From NCBI GenBank assembly GCA_965201085.1, contig CBDAVS010000005.1:1-64000 (forward strand): a stretch of DNA of 64,000 nucleotides, in the 5' to 3' direction. Under the pieces are notes generated by a model that had not been told where the DNA came from, made no database searches, and worked only from the letters and a program-made list of their open reading frames with translations. This document shows positions 26,913-36,261 of this stretch, one piece after another. Numbering within the stretch: position 1 is the first letter of the stretch; each line of letters starts with the position of its first letter. The DNA is from JAPOUP01 sp965201085 (GTDB lineage: Bacteria; Pseudomonadota; Alphaproteobacteria; Rhodobacterales; Rhodobacteraceae). Position numbers and translations under genes: made by a program.

Positions 26913-28139
26913 ATGCGGCGTGTGGTCGTGACAGGCCTGGGACTTGTTTCCTCGATCGGCTGCTCGGCGGTGGAGGCACTGGATTCACTGAAATCCGGTC
27001 GGTCGGGAATCGTTGCGGCGGAGGACTATGCCGAACGCGGTTTCCGCTCGCGGGTGAAAGGGGCGATAGATCTCAACGTCACGGACCATGTCGACAAGCG
27101 CGTCCTTCGCTTCATGGGACCTGGCGCGGCGTATGCACATATCGCTATGGGACAGGCCATCGCAGATTCTGGCTTGACCGAGTCCGAAGTCCGCGATCCG
27201 GCAACCGGTCTTATCGCAGGTTCCGGTGGCCCGTCCACCAGCGCGATGTTCGCCGCGCATTGTGCGGTTCAGAAAACGGGTGCCACGAAGCGGGTTGGCC
27301 CGTTTGCCGTACCAAAATGCATGAGCAGTACCGTTTCCGCCAACCTGGCGACCGCCTATCGAATCAAGGGAATGAACCTGTCAATCACTTCGGCGTGCTC
27401 AACTTCGCTGCACTGCATCGGAATGGCGGCGCAGCAGATCATGCTCGGCCAGCAGGAGATCATGTTCGCAGGCGGCGGCGAGGAACTCGACTGGACGCTC
27501 TCTTGCCTTTTCGACGCGATGGGAGCGATGTCGTCGAAATACAATGAAACGCCCGCCCGCGCCTCACGCGCTTTCGACGCGGACCGGGACGGCTTCGTCA
27601 TCTCGGGCGGCGGCGGAATGGTCGTTCTGGAGGAACTCGAACGCGCGAAGGCCCGTGACGCCCGAATATATGCGGAGATCACCGGCTTCGGCGCCACTTC
27701 CGATGGCCACGATATGGTGGCGCCCAGCGGTGACGGCAGCGAAAGGGCCATGCGAGCCGCGCTGCATACGCTTCCGGAAGGGTATGGCGTCAGCTACATA
27801 AATGCGCACGGAACCTCGACACCTGTCGGTGACGTCGGCGAAATCGAGGCCGCAAGACGCGTATTCGGCGGGTCCACCCCACCGGTCAGCTCAACCAAGT
27901 CGATGACTGGCCATGCCCAGGGTGCCGCGGGTGCGATCGAGGCGATTTTCTGCCTGCTCATGCTCGAAAACGATTTCATCGCTCCATCCATCAACGTCGA
28001 GACGCTGGATCCCAGGCTTAAACCGGGCGAAATCGCCACGGAGACGGTCGAGAACGCGGATCTCGACACGGTAATGACGAATTCCTTCGGTTTCGGCGGA
28101 ACTAACGGCTCAATGCTGCTTTCGAAGTTTCGTGGGTGA
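26913..28139 (+). CDS. fabB: 3-oxoacyl-ACP synthase I
   Basis: FabB elongates the cis-3-decenoyl-ACP made by FabA. The protein of about 408 residues has the nucleophile in SITSACSTSLHC, the histidines in YINAHGTSTPVGD and TKSMTGHAQGAAGAIEA, and the GFGGTNGSM end motif. The ATG at 26913 follows a GGAG site by eight bases and gives the usual MRRVVVTGLG start; two longer starts overlap fabA. The gene lies 23 bases after fabA. Confidence 0.96.
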   Translation: MRRVVVTGLGLVSSIGCSAVEALDSLKSGRSGIVAAEDYAERGFRSRVKGAIDLNVTDHVDKRVLRFMGPGAAYAHIAMGQAIADSGLTESEVRDPATGLIAGSGGPSTSAMFAAHCAVQKTGATKRVGPFAVPKCMSSTVSANLATAYRIKGMNLSITSACSTSLHCIGMAAQQIMLGQQEIMFAGGGEELDWTLSCLFDAMGAMSSKYNETPARASRAFDADRDGFVISGGGGMVVLEELERAKARDARIYAEITGFGATSDGHDMVAPSGDGSERAMRAALHTLPEGYGVSYINAHGTSTPVGDVGEIEAARRVFGGSTPPVSSTKSMTGHAQGAAGAIEAIFCLLMLENDFIAPSINVETLDPRLKPGEIATETVENADLDTVMTNSFGFGGTNGSMLLSKFRG

Positions 28140-28145
28140 TGCACC

Positions 28146-28934
28146 ATGGCTGATCTAATGAAAGGAAAACGCGGCCTCATTATGGGCGTTGCCAACGACC
28201 GCTCCATCGCATGGGGAGTGGCGCGCGCGATGGCGGCGGAAGGCGCCGAACTGGCCTTTACCTATCAGGGCGAAGTGTTCGGCAAGCGCGTCGAGCCCCT
28301 GGTCGCTTCGCTAGGAGGCGACATCATGGTTGACTGCGATGTCATGGATGCCGACAGGATGGACTTCGCGTTCGATCTTCTGGCTCAGAGATGGGAGCGA
28401 CTGGACTTTGTGGTCCATGCCATCGCCTACTCGAACCGGTCGGAACTGACGGGTCGTTTCATCGACACGTCACTCGATAACTTCTCCAACTCGATGGCGA
28501 TCAGTTGCTATTCGCTGATCGACGTCACGCGCCGGGCCCGTCCTCTGATGGTCAATGGTGGAACCGTACTGACACTGACCTACCAAGGCAGCAACCGTGT
28601 CACGCCCTATTACAACGTCATGGGTGTGGCCAAGGCGGCACTGGAGTCGACGGTACGCTATCTTGCGAACGATCTGGGACCGGAAGGCATCCGGGTGAAC
28701 GCCATTTCGCCGGGACCGATGAAAACACTTGCCGGCGCCGCCATCGGCGGCGCCCGTAAGACGTTCAAGCACACTGAAATGAACGCACCGTTGCGTGCGA
28801 ACGCAACGCTCGAAGCGGTGGGAGGGACGGCGGTTTACCTCGCTTCGGAATATGGAGCCTGTACGACCGGCGAGATAGTCCGGGTTGACGGCGGATTCCA
28901 TATACTTGGAATGCCGCAGACTGGCTGCCTCTGA
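28146..28934 (+). CDS. fabI: Enoyl-ACP reductase (NADH)
   Basis: FabI reduces the enoyl-ACP double bond, the last step of each fatty acid elongation cycle. The 262-residue short-chain reductase fold begins with GKRGLIMGVANDRSIAWG, the FabI-type cofactor motif. The catalytic Tyr and Lys lie in YYNVMGVAKAALE with the longer FabI-type spacing. It follows fabB by six bases. The C-terminus ILGMPQTGCL is slightly longer than usual. Confidence 0.96.
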   Translation: MADLMKGKRGLIMGVANDRSIAWGVARAMAAEGAELAFTYQGEVFGKRVEPLVASLGGDIMVDCDVMDADRMDFAFDLLAQRWERLDFVVHAIAYSNRSELTGRFIDTSLDNFSNSMAISCYSLIDVTRRARPLMVNGGTVLTLTYQGSNRVTPYYNVMGVAKAALESTVRYLANDLGPEGIRVNAISPGPMKTLAGAAIGGARKTFKHTEMNAPLRANATLEAVGGTAVYLASEYGACTTGEIVRVDGGFHILGMPQTGCL

Positions 28935-29105
28935 ATCGTCAGGGACGCAAAAGACCATACTCGCGCGATTCCCGGCAACCGATCCTCGGTCCAAGCGGAT
29001 GATTCCCTCCCCCGTTCCGCTCTGAAGTGCAACACCGTTGATGGTGGGAAGCCGCGTTTCGGGTGCAGCATCCTGCGAATCGGCCAGATAACGGCGACAG
29101 TCCCT

Positions 29106-30092
29106 GTGCTCAGGATAGGAGAGTGTCATGCCCGAGGCTACCGTCATCTGACCTTCGACCAAAGATGCCAGATATACGCGACGGGGAAAAGCGGGCTTTC
29201 GAACGGGGCCATCGCCAGGCGGCCGGGCCGCCATCCGGCCACCATATCGCGGGAGATCCGACGCAACGGCGGCGGGCGGGGATACCGGCAGGGACAGGCG
29301 TGGAGGAAGGCCACCGGGCGCCGGAGCGGGGCCTCTTCGGTCCCGGGGAAGCTGACGGAGGAGCGCCGGGCGAAGGTCGTGGCGAAGCTGGAGGAGGTCT
29401 GGAGCCCGGAGCGGGTCCCGGGGCGTCTCCGGCTGGAGGACCCCGGCATGGTCGGCCGTCAGCGGATATACGACCTCGTACGCGCGGACGGCGGGGACGG
29501 AGGAACGCCTTGCGGGCACCTGCGGCGGCGGGGAAAGAAACCGAACCGGCAGGGTGGCCGCCACGCGGGCCGGGGTCACATCCCGGGCCGGAGGGACATC
29601 CCGGAGCGCCCGAAAGAGGGCGGGGCGAAGGCGGGAATCGGCGACTGGGAAGCGGACACGGTGATCGGCGGGGGACACAGCGGTGCGGTGGTGTCGCTTG
29701 TGGACAGATGCTCGAAATTCACGCTTCTCCAACGGGTTGACGGAAAGAAGGCGGAGGCGGTCGGCGAGGCGATGACCGACCTTCTCAAGGGGCTCGGCGC
29801 CAGGGTCCACACGATCACGGCGGACAGTGGCAAGGAGTTCGCGGGGCACGCGAAGGTGGCGAAGGCGCCGGCGGCCGACTTCTTCCTCCCGACGCCCTAC
29901 CACTCGTGGGAGCGGGGGCTGAACGAGCACACCAACGGGCTGCCGCGCCAGTACCTGCCGAAGGGGACCGACCTGCGGCAGGTCACGGACGCCCGCGTGA
30001 AGCGGGTCCAGGACATCCTGAACGCGCGCCCCCGCAAGGCGCCCGGCTACCTGACGCCGGCGGAGGCTTTCGCGCGGGCGCGGCCTCCCTGA
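29106..30092 (+). CDS. IS30-family transposase, copy A
   Basis: This is a 328-residue DDE transposase with an N-terminal helix-turn-helix (LTFDQRCQIYATGKSGLSNG, then ATISREIRRN) and a C-terminal catalytic core. The acidic residues are visible in DWEADTVIGGG, TADSGKEFAGH and the Glu of RGLNEHTNGLPRQYLPKG. Compared with copy B it has lost one G just after the normal ATG at 29129, so that ATG now runs into an early stop. The frame can still be entered from a GTG at 29106. Whether it is expressed is unclear. Confidence 0.88.
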   Translation: MLRIGECHARGYRHLTFDQRCQIYATGKSGLSNGAIARRPGRHPATISREIRRNGGGRGYRQGQAWRKATGRRSGASSVPGKLTEERRAKVVAKLEEVWSPERVPGRLRLEDPGMVGRQRIYDLVRADGGDGGTPCGHLRRRGKKPNRQGGRHAGRGHIPGRRDIPERPKEGGAKAGIGDWEADTVIGGGHSGAVVSLVDRCSKFTLLQRVDGKKAEAVGEAMTDLLKGLGARVHTITADSGKEFAGHAKVAKAPAADFFLPTPYHSWERGLNEHTNGLPRQYLPKGTDLRQVTDARVKRVQDILNARPRKAPGYLTPAEAFARARPP

Positions 30093-30306
30093 AGACGCCC
30101 GTCCCCGGAGGCTGACGGGGCGGGGAAAGGGACCTGCCGGCGCGTCCGCCCGGTTTCGGTCGGGCCACCCCTTCCCTCGCCCGGACGGGCGCGCCACCTC
30201 CCGCCGCGGGGCCCTGCCGCCGCCGGGAGGCCCGGTTACGCTCCGATCCGAAGGGACAGCCGCCGTATTCCGCGTGGAATCCGGGGCCCTGGCCGGAAAA
30301 TCCCTC

Positions 30307-30365
30307 AACACCGGCCCGCCTCCTCCGCTCGGGCCACGCCCTCGCTCCGGAGGCGGGCCGGTGTT
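30307..30365 (+). other. Perfect 17-bp hairpin at the right end of IS30 copy A
   Basis: The arm AACACCGGCCCGCCTCC at 30307-30323 is repeated exactly in inverse at 30349-30365. The second arm runs into the terminal repeat. Copy B has an equivalent hairpin whose arms differ from these but still pair with each other. It may act as a terminator, a block to outside transcription, or part of the transposase-binding end. Confidence 0.75.
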
Positions 30366-30522
30366 GCACTTCGGACTGGAAGTGGGGGTGAATGGCGATG
30401 CCCGGAAACCCATCTGTAGCTCAATCCTCCGGAGACGCTGATACACCGTTCGCATCATTCCGAAACCCGGTGATCCGGCTTTCGGTGGCTTCGCTTGGGG
30501 TCACGAACTTCCGCGCCCTCCC

Positions 30523-31428
30523 TCAGCCGCCGCGGCGCGTTTCGGGGTGCCGTGAAGTGGCGAGGATGTGGTCGGATCTATGCACGACATGCTCGGCCCG
30601 CCCGACGATCAGCGGATCCGGTTCGCCCACGGCCTGACCGTCTTTTTCGGGATAATCCAGACTGTCGAGAAAATGCCGCATGCAGGCAAGACGCGCGCGC
30701 TTTTTGTCATTCGATTTGATGATTGTCCATGGCGCGGATGCGGTCCCGGTAAAAAAGAACATCGCCTCCTTGGCCTCTGTGTAATCATCCCATCTGTCTA
30801 TGGACGCTCTATCCACGGGGCTGAGTTTCCATCGCTTCAGTGGATCGATCTCACGGCTCTCGAACCGCCTCAGCTGCTCTTTCTGAGTCACTGAAAACCA
30901 GTATTTATAAAGGCGGATACCGGATCGAACCAGCATCCGTTCGAATTCCGGAGCCTGACGCATGAACTCAAGGTATTCGTTTGGCGAACAGAACCCCATA
31001 ACCCGCTCGACTCCTGCCCGATTGTACCAGGAACGATCGTAGAACACCATCTCCCCGTTTGTGGGGAGATGCTCGATGTAGCGCTGGAAAAACCACTGTC
31101 CCTTCTCCAATTCGGTCGGCCTGTTCAATGCGACAACGCGTGCCCAGCGCGGATTCAGATGCTCCGTGAACCTCTTGATCGTACCGCCTTTTCCGGCCGC
31201 GTCGCGACCCTCGAACACAATCACGAATTTCTGGCCGGTGTCCTGAGCCCAATGCTGGACCTTGAGAAGCTCTACCTGAAGCACCGCTTTCTGGGCTTCG
31301 TAACCGCCGCGTGAGAGTTTGTCGGTATAGGGATAGATCCCGTATTCAAACGCCTCCCGGATCTCATCCGGGGTCACTTTTGGAAAATCAGCCGTCGCGA
31401 CGGGTTGTTCGGGTTTCGCCTCCGGCAT
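30523..31428 (-). CDS. ppk2: Polyphosphate kinase 2
   Basis: PPK2 transfers phosphate between polyphosphate and nucleotides, often favouring GTP or ATP formation from the diphosphate. The protein of about 301 residues has Walker A FEGRDAAGKGGTIKR near residue 75. The lid and Walker B region FYDRSWYNRAGVERVMGF is also present, and KYWFSVTQKEQLRRF follows. It is a single-domain, class I-like PPK2. The ATG at 31428 has a GGAGG ribosome site; the frame remains open for 30 codons upstream without family sequence. It is a lone gene between an IS30 element and debris. Confidence 0.94.
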   Translation of the reverse strand: MPEAKPEQPVATADFPKVTPDEIREAFEYGIYPYTDKLSRGGYEAQKAVLQVELLKVQHWAQDTGQKFVIVFEGRDAAGKGGTIKRFTEHLNPRWARVVALNRPTELEKGQWFFQRYIEHLPTNGEMVFYDRSWYNRAGVERVMGFCSPNEYLEFMRQAPEFERMLVRSGIRLYKYWFSVTQKEQLRRFESREIDPLKRWKLSPVDRASIDRWDDYTEAKEAMFFFTGTASAPWTIIKSNDKKRARLACMRHFLDSLDYPEKDGQAVGEPDPLIVGRAEHVVHRSDHILATSRHPETRRGG

Positions 31429-31518
31429 TCCGACCTCCACATCATGGCGATTGGTGAGCCTTATCCGCCCGATCCTAACACCTGACCGAGTGAGGTCAAT
31501 TGAATGGACGGTATGCAC

Positions 31519-32150
31519 GCGTATAAAGAAAGTACCGATCGGTCACCTGTGCAGCCGTAAGACAGAAATGCCAGCGTCCGTACACTGACATATCCAGCCG
31601 GGCACAGCGGACGGTCCTGTCAGCGATTTAGCCAATCTTCACTGCCTCTCGGCGTCTTGCTTAGCCCGGTGCCTTCCCGAACCACGCCAGTAACCTCAAC
31701 CATACCGGATCGGGACTGTGCATACGGCCAGACCTGACTGCGCCGTATCGAGATGTCGGCCAAGGCCATTGAAATGGAGCCGCCGCGTCAGGTGCCTGCC
31801 CTGACATCGATCGGTGCCGCAGTCAACGGATCCTGCACCAGACCCGCAAGCCGAAATGCTGAATCGCTGCCCATGCCGAACGGCGGATGCTGACTCCACT
31901 TCGTCAGGCCCGCGCCCTGTATGTCCGTAAACCGCTCACCTCTCCCCGTCAGTCTCGCTTCCGATCATCCGCGCCGTAGCATCTCGATGCGGAAGTCATT
32001 TCATAAATCGCGGTCATTCGGATCGCCCCCCGGAACGGAGTCCCGTTCGGTTTCACTTGCTTGCCCGGGATTGTCGGAGTGCGGTTCACCGAAGCGGTCG
32101 AAACGACTTCCCTCCATGCAACATACTGAATCTTATTGGATTACCGAGCC
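31519..32150. other. Region without recognisable genes
   Basis: About 630 bases upstream of ppk2. Frames on the minus strand around 31.7-31.95 kb give stretches that look protein-like but are broken by stops, and I could not assign a family. The ppk2 promoter should lie near 31.45-31.56 kb. No RNA gene or repeat was noticed. Confidence 0.35.
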
Positions 32151-33013
32151 AGTTGGAAGCCTCGATAAACCCATATTCCGGCGCGAATGTCGGGCGGGTG
32201 ATTTCCGGATTCCGGACGGAGCCAGGCCCTGGCCTGCCGTCGTTCATGGAGGACGGGGTGGCGGAAACCGTGGCCCGGGTTCGCCATGGTCATGCGGGCT
32301 GCGGCCCGGAACCGGCCGACGCGGCGGAACGTGACCGCCATCGGCCCTTTCCCGTATCCGGAGACATGTCCGACACCGGCGCGGATGGAAGGGCGCGTCG
32401 CATCGCCCCGCCGGACATGCCCGGGCATGGGCCCGCCACGCGGTTTCCCACGGTGGATACGGGAGCGATGGCCCCGTGCCTTCGGCCGGGGCCCGTTCCC
32501 CGCCGGGCGGTGACCGGTGTCCGCCCGGACGGATCCGGTGCCGTTGGCCGGATCCGGTTCGCCCCCTCCGGTCTTCCGGGCCCCGGAATGTCCGGCTGTC
32601 CGGCGGGCACCGATGTCTTTCCGCGCCACCCCGGCGGGACCGTCAGGCCGGACATCGGCCGCGCTTCCACCCGCCCCGGCCCGTTCCCTCCCTTTCCCCG
32701 TCATCCGCCGGCGTGGGGCCGGGACCGAAGCGGCGTCCACGGTCCGGCCCCCTGCGGGCCCGTGGCCCCGGTCACGGGGAGGCCGGCCGCCTTCCGGCCG
32801 GTCCCCGTGACCGGACGCTTCCGTCAATACCGGGCGAAAGACCCCGGGACCCACATGACGTCCTGGAGCCCCGGGCGGACCGCCCGTCCGCGACAGGCGC
32901 CCGGGATGGTCCGGGAGACCGAAAGAACCGGGGCTGCGCATATTCAGGTCCTCCCGGATCCAGCAAATCGGAACACGTGCGGAAAGGTCAGGTTTTTTGG
33001 AGGCTTCCAGTTT
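32151..33013. mobile_element. Non-autonomous element with Tn5-like terminal inverted repeats
   Basis: The left end AGTTGGAAGCCTCGATAAAC (from 32151) is matched, inverted, by AACTGGAAGCCTCCAAAAAA at the right end (to about 33013). The same TGGAAGCCTC motif begins the Tn5-like transposase remnant at 51.1 kb. About 125 bases at the right end (32886-33013) match 51.11-51.24 kb in inverted orientation. The interior is extremely GC-rich and encodes no recognisable transposase. It therefore looks like a deletion derivative or miniature relative that once moved with help from a Tn5-like element. Confidence 0.55.
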
Positions 33014-33229
33014 AGTTTAACGGCATATTCCGCGCCGACCCGGCGAATTAACAGGGCTTGACACAATGCTGGATTACCATCCTTTTGATGCCATAGTTTT
33101 CGGGCTGAATCACCGCCGCTGCGGACAGCCGCCAGAGGACGATCATAGCAATTGGCTGTTTGGAGGGTCGAGGCTGAAACCATTAGATCACAGCGATCCC
33201 GTCATCGGGAATCGATAGGGAGAACGAAT

Positions 33230-34460
33230 ATGAAGATTTACGCAACAATCTCGAGGGCATAACCGCGTTGGTTGGCGCCAGCGCGGCCAACGCTACCGAA
33301 CTTGAGGTTATGCACTGTTGGACCAGCCGCGGCGAGGCCGCGGCGGTCACCGAATTCGCCAAGGCGTTCAATGCCACAGGCCATAACTGGGTGGATGGGG
33401 CAATCGCAGGCTCCGGTGGCACCGCCAGACCGATCATCGTAAGCCGGGTCATCGGCGGCGACCCCATGGGCGCGTTCCAGTTCAGTCATGGCCGTCAGGC
33501 CAAGGAGCCCATCGAAGCCGGTCTGCTGCGTGACATGACCGAGGTGGCGGAAGTGGAAGGCTGACACGACTTGGTCAATCCACCATCGCTGCTGGATGCA
33601 TGTACGGTCGACGGCCGGGTGTACTGTGCTCCGGTCAACATCCACCCCTGGCAGTGGATCTGGATTTCAAACAAGGTCTTCGAAGACGCCGGCCTCGCAA
33701 TCCCCACGAACCGGGTTGAATTCGCCGCCGCGGTCCCCACGCCGCGTGACAACGGAATCATACCGCTGGCGCTGGGTGGCCAGCCCTGGCAAAGTTCCGG
33801 GCCGTTCAACGTACTCATGGTGGCGCTCGCCGGACCTGAACTGCTGGTCAAGGTCTATGGCGATGGTGACACCTAAGCCGCCACCGGTCCCAACATGGAA
33901 AGAGTGTTTAAGACTGCGGCAGATGCACGCGCCATGACAGAAGGCTCGAACGTGCAGGACTGGAACCAGGCCACCAATCTCGTGATCACCGACAAGGCCG
34001 GTGCCCAGATCATGGGCGATTGGGCACAGGGAGAATTCCAGGTCGCCGGTGAAGTCGCCGGTGTGGACTACACCTGCCTCCGCGGTCTCGGAGCACATGA
34101 ATACATTTCAACCGGGGGCGACGCCTTCTATCTCCCGGTGGTAGACGACCCGGAGATCTCCGCGGTGCAGGATGTGCTCGCCGCCACGCTTCTGAAACCC
34201 GAGACCCAGGTCAACTTCAGTCTGAAAAAGGCTCCCTGCCAATTCGTGGCGATGTTGACTTAAGCGCGGCGAATGACTGCATGAAAAAAGGTCTGGAGAT
34301 CATTGCGACCGGCAACATCCTGCCGGACGTTAACCTGCTGAACTCAGGTGACACCAACAACCAGATCAACGATCTGTTCGTCGAGTTCTTCAAGGATCCT
34401 ACTATGACGCCCGAAGCCGCCCATGCCCGGTTCGCGGACATCATTGCCAATAAGGACTGA
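33230..34460 (+). pseudogene. Sugar ABC transporter substrate-binding protein, decayed
   Basis: The frame starts MKIYATIS after a GGGAG ribosome site and shifts once inside the signal peptide. It then runs as LEVMHCWTSRGEAAAVTEFA, a typical start of a group 1 sugar-binding protein. In-frame stops occur at 33562 (TGA) and 33874 (TAA). A further shift near 34230 leads into LPIRGDVDLSAAND and the C-terminus ending at 34460. All conserved blocks remain recognisable, so the decay is recent. It was the receptor of the importer encoded just downstream. Confidence 0.85.
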
Positions 34461-34528
34461 CCTCCATACACGTCCTGACCGTCGGCCCGTCCTGCTTCGG
34501 GCCGGCGGTTTCGCGAGAGGAACCGGCC

Positions 34529-35419
34529 ATGTCCACCGGGCGCCCGATCGGGCTTTTCCGCAACCTCACCGCCAAGATCGCCGCGATTCCGATGATCCTC
34601 ACGGCTCTGTGCGTTTTCGTGGACGGAACGGCTTGGACAATCGCGTATTCCTTCACCAGCTCAAGGCTGCTACCGTGAGCGAATTTCGTGGGGCTCGACC
34701 AGTACGAGCGGCTCTGGAACACCAGTCGATGGATCGTTTCGATCGAAAACCCGGCGATCTACGGAATCTGTTCGCCGGTTCTGTCGCTGGTCATTGGATT
34801 CATCCTAGCCGCCTTACTTGACCAGAAAATCAGGTTTGAAAACACGTTTCGCACCATCATCCTGTGCCCTTTCGCCCTGAGCTTTATCGTAACCGGCCTT
34901 GTCTGGCAGTGGTTGCTCAATCCTGACCTTGGCATTCAGAGCGTCGTTCGTGGGATTGGATGGTTCGGATTCACCTTCAATCCGCTATACAACTCCGATA
35001 TGGTGATCTTCGGCATCCTAATCGCTGGTTTCTGGCAGGGCACCGGATTGGTCATGGTTCTGATACTGGCGAGGCTTCGGGGAATTGACCAGGATATCTG
35101 GAAAGCCGCACGGGTGGACGGATTCCCAGCGTGGAAAACCTACCTATTGATCGTGATCCCGATGATGCGACCGGTATTCATAACGACGCTAGTGATCATC
35201 GCGAGCGGCATCGTGAAGCTTTATGAACTTGTGGTCGCGCAAACCAGCGGCGGTCCGGGAATATCTTCCGAAGTGCCGGCGAAGTATGTTTACGACTACA
35301 TGTTCTCGGGCAAAAATCTCGGCCAGGGCTTCGCGGCGTCCACGATGATGCTTCTGGCCGTCGCCATCGTCGTGGTGCCCTGGGCCTTCCTTGAATTCGG
35401 GATCGGAAAGCGTGGCTGA
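34529..35419 (+). pseudogene. Sugar ABC transporter permease (MalF/UgpA-type) with an in-frame stop
   Basis: Six membrane segments and the ATPase-contact loop (WKAARVDGFPAWKTYLLIVIP) are intact. A TGA at 34676 interrupts the first extracytoplasmic loop between SFTSSRLLP and FVGLDQYERLW in the same frame. The part after the stop would lack the first helix. The 3' end overlaps the next permease. Confidence 0.85.
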
Positions 35420-36254
35420 CGCCTCCGCCATACTCAGGGACGCGATGGATGGCCCGCGCGGACCGAAACCGCGGCGCACTTTCTCGCGACGCAACGTGTT
35501 CATCTACGGCACCCTGACCCTTGTCGCGCTCTACTACATGTTGCCGCTCTACGTAATGGTGGTCACATCACTGAAGGGAATGCCTGAAATCCGCCTCGGG
35601 AACATCTTCGCCCCACCGGTCGAGATTACGTTCGAACCATGGGTAAAGACGTGGGCTGAAGCCTGTACGGGTCTCAACTGCGATGGTCTTAGCCGCGGCT
35701 TCTGGAACTCGGTGCAGATCACCGTTCCATCCGTAATCGTTTCTATCCTGATCTTCGGGGCGTTCATACCGTATCAGGTGATGCTGTACCCGGTCGTGAT
35801 CATGTTGCGGGAGATCGGACTTTACGGATCCCTCTCGGGATTGGTCATCGTGCATACGATCTTTGGCATGCCGATCCTGACGCTTCTGTTTCGGAACTAC
35901 TTCGTGTCACTGCCCGAGGTACTGTTCAAGGCGGCGCGTGTCGACGGCGCGCGTTTCCGGGGGCATCTACCTGCAGATCATGCTGCCGATGTCGCTTCCC
36001 ATCTTCGCTGTCGTGATCATTCTTCAGGTCACGGGAATCTGGAACGATTTTCTCTTCGGTGTGGTCTATACCAAGCCGGAGACATATCCGATGACGGTGC
36101 AGCTCAACAATATCGTCAACTCGGTGCAGGGGTGAAGGAATACAACGTCAGCATGGCGGCGACCCTACTCACCGGGCTTGTTCCTCTATGCATCTATTTC
36201 GTCTCAGGGAAACTGTTCGTGCGCGGCATCGCCGCCGGTGCCGTGAAAGGCTGA
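35412..36254 (+). pseudogene. Sugar ABC transporter permease (MalG/UgpE-type), frameshifted
   Basis: The frame begins at a GTG overlapping the previous gene. The family sequence leaves the frame in a G run near 35960 (KAARVDGARFRG, then IYLQIMLPMSLPIF in another frame) and returns in a second G run near 36130 (NSVQG, then VKEYNVSMAATLL). In addition, about 20 residues seem to be missing before IFGAFIPYQVMLYP. The two shifts in G runs could be sequencing errors, but the deletion could not. Confidence 0.8.
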
Positions 36255-36261
36255 TACCGAC

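Larger units (their letters stand above)
29014..30382 (+). mobile_element. IS30-family insertion sequence, copy A
   Basis: About 1.37 kb. Terminal repeats share GAAGTGCAACACCG (29024-29037 and, inverted, 30359-30372). Weaker similarity runs to about 29014 and 30382. It carries one transposase gene and a 280-base GC-rich tail that is also present in copy B at 42.3 kb. A perfect 17-bp hairpin stands inside the right end. No target duplication is obvious. Confidence 0.85.

Noticed and set aside
28470..30458. A 662-codon open frame on the minus strand
   Set aside because: It lies opposite fabI and the IS30 transposase, has no family-like sequence, and is explained by base composition.
32151..33013. 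A GC-rich protein-coding gene at 32.1-33.1 kb
   Set aside because: Open frames exist in several phases with the same Gly/Arg/Pro-rich make-up. The block is bounded by terminal inverted repeats instead of gene signals.
33562..34678. In-frame TGA codons in the sugar importer read as selenocysteine or other recoding
   Set aside because: TAA stops and frameshifts occur in the same genes, the positions are not cysteine sites in the family, and no SECIS-like hairpin was seen. Pseudogene decay is simpler.
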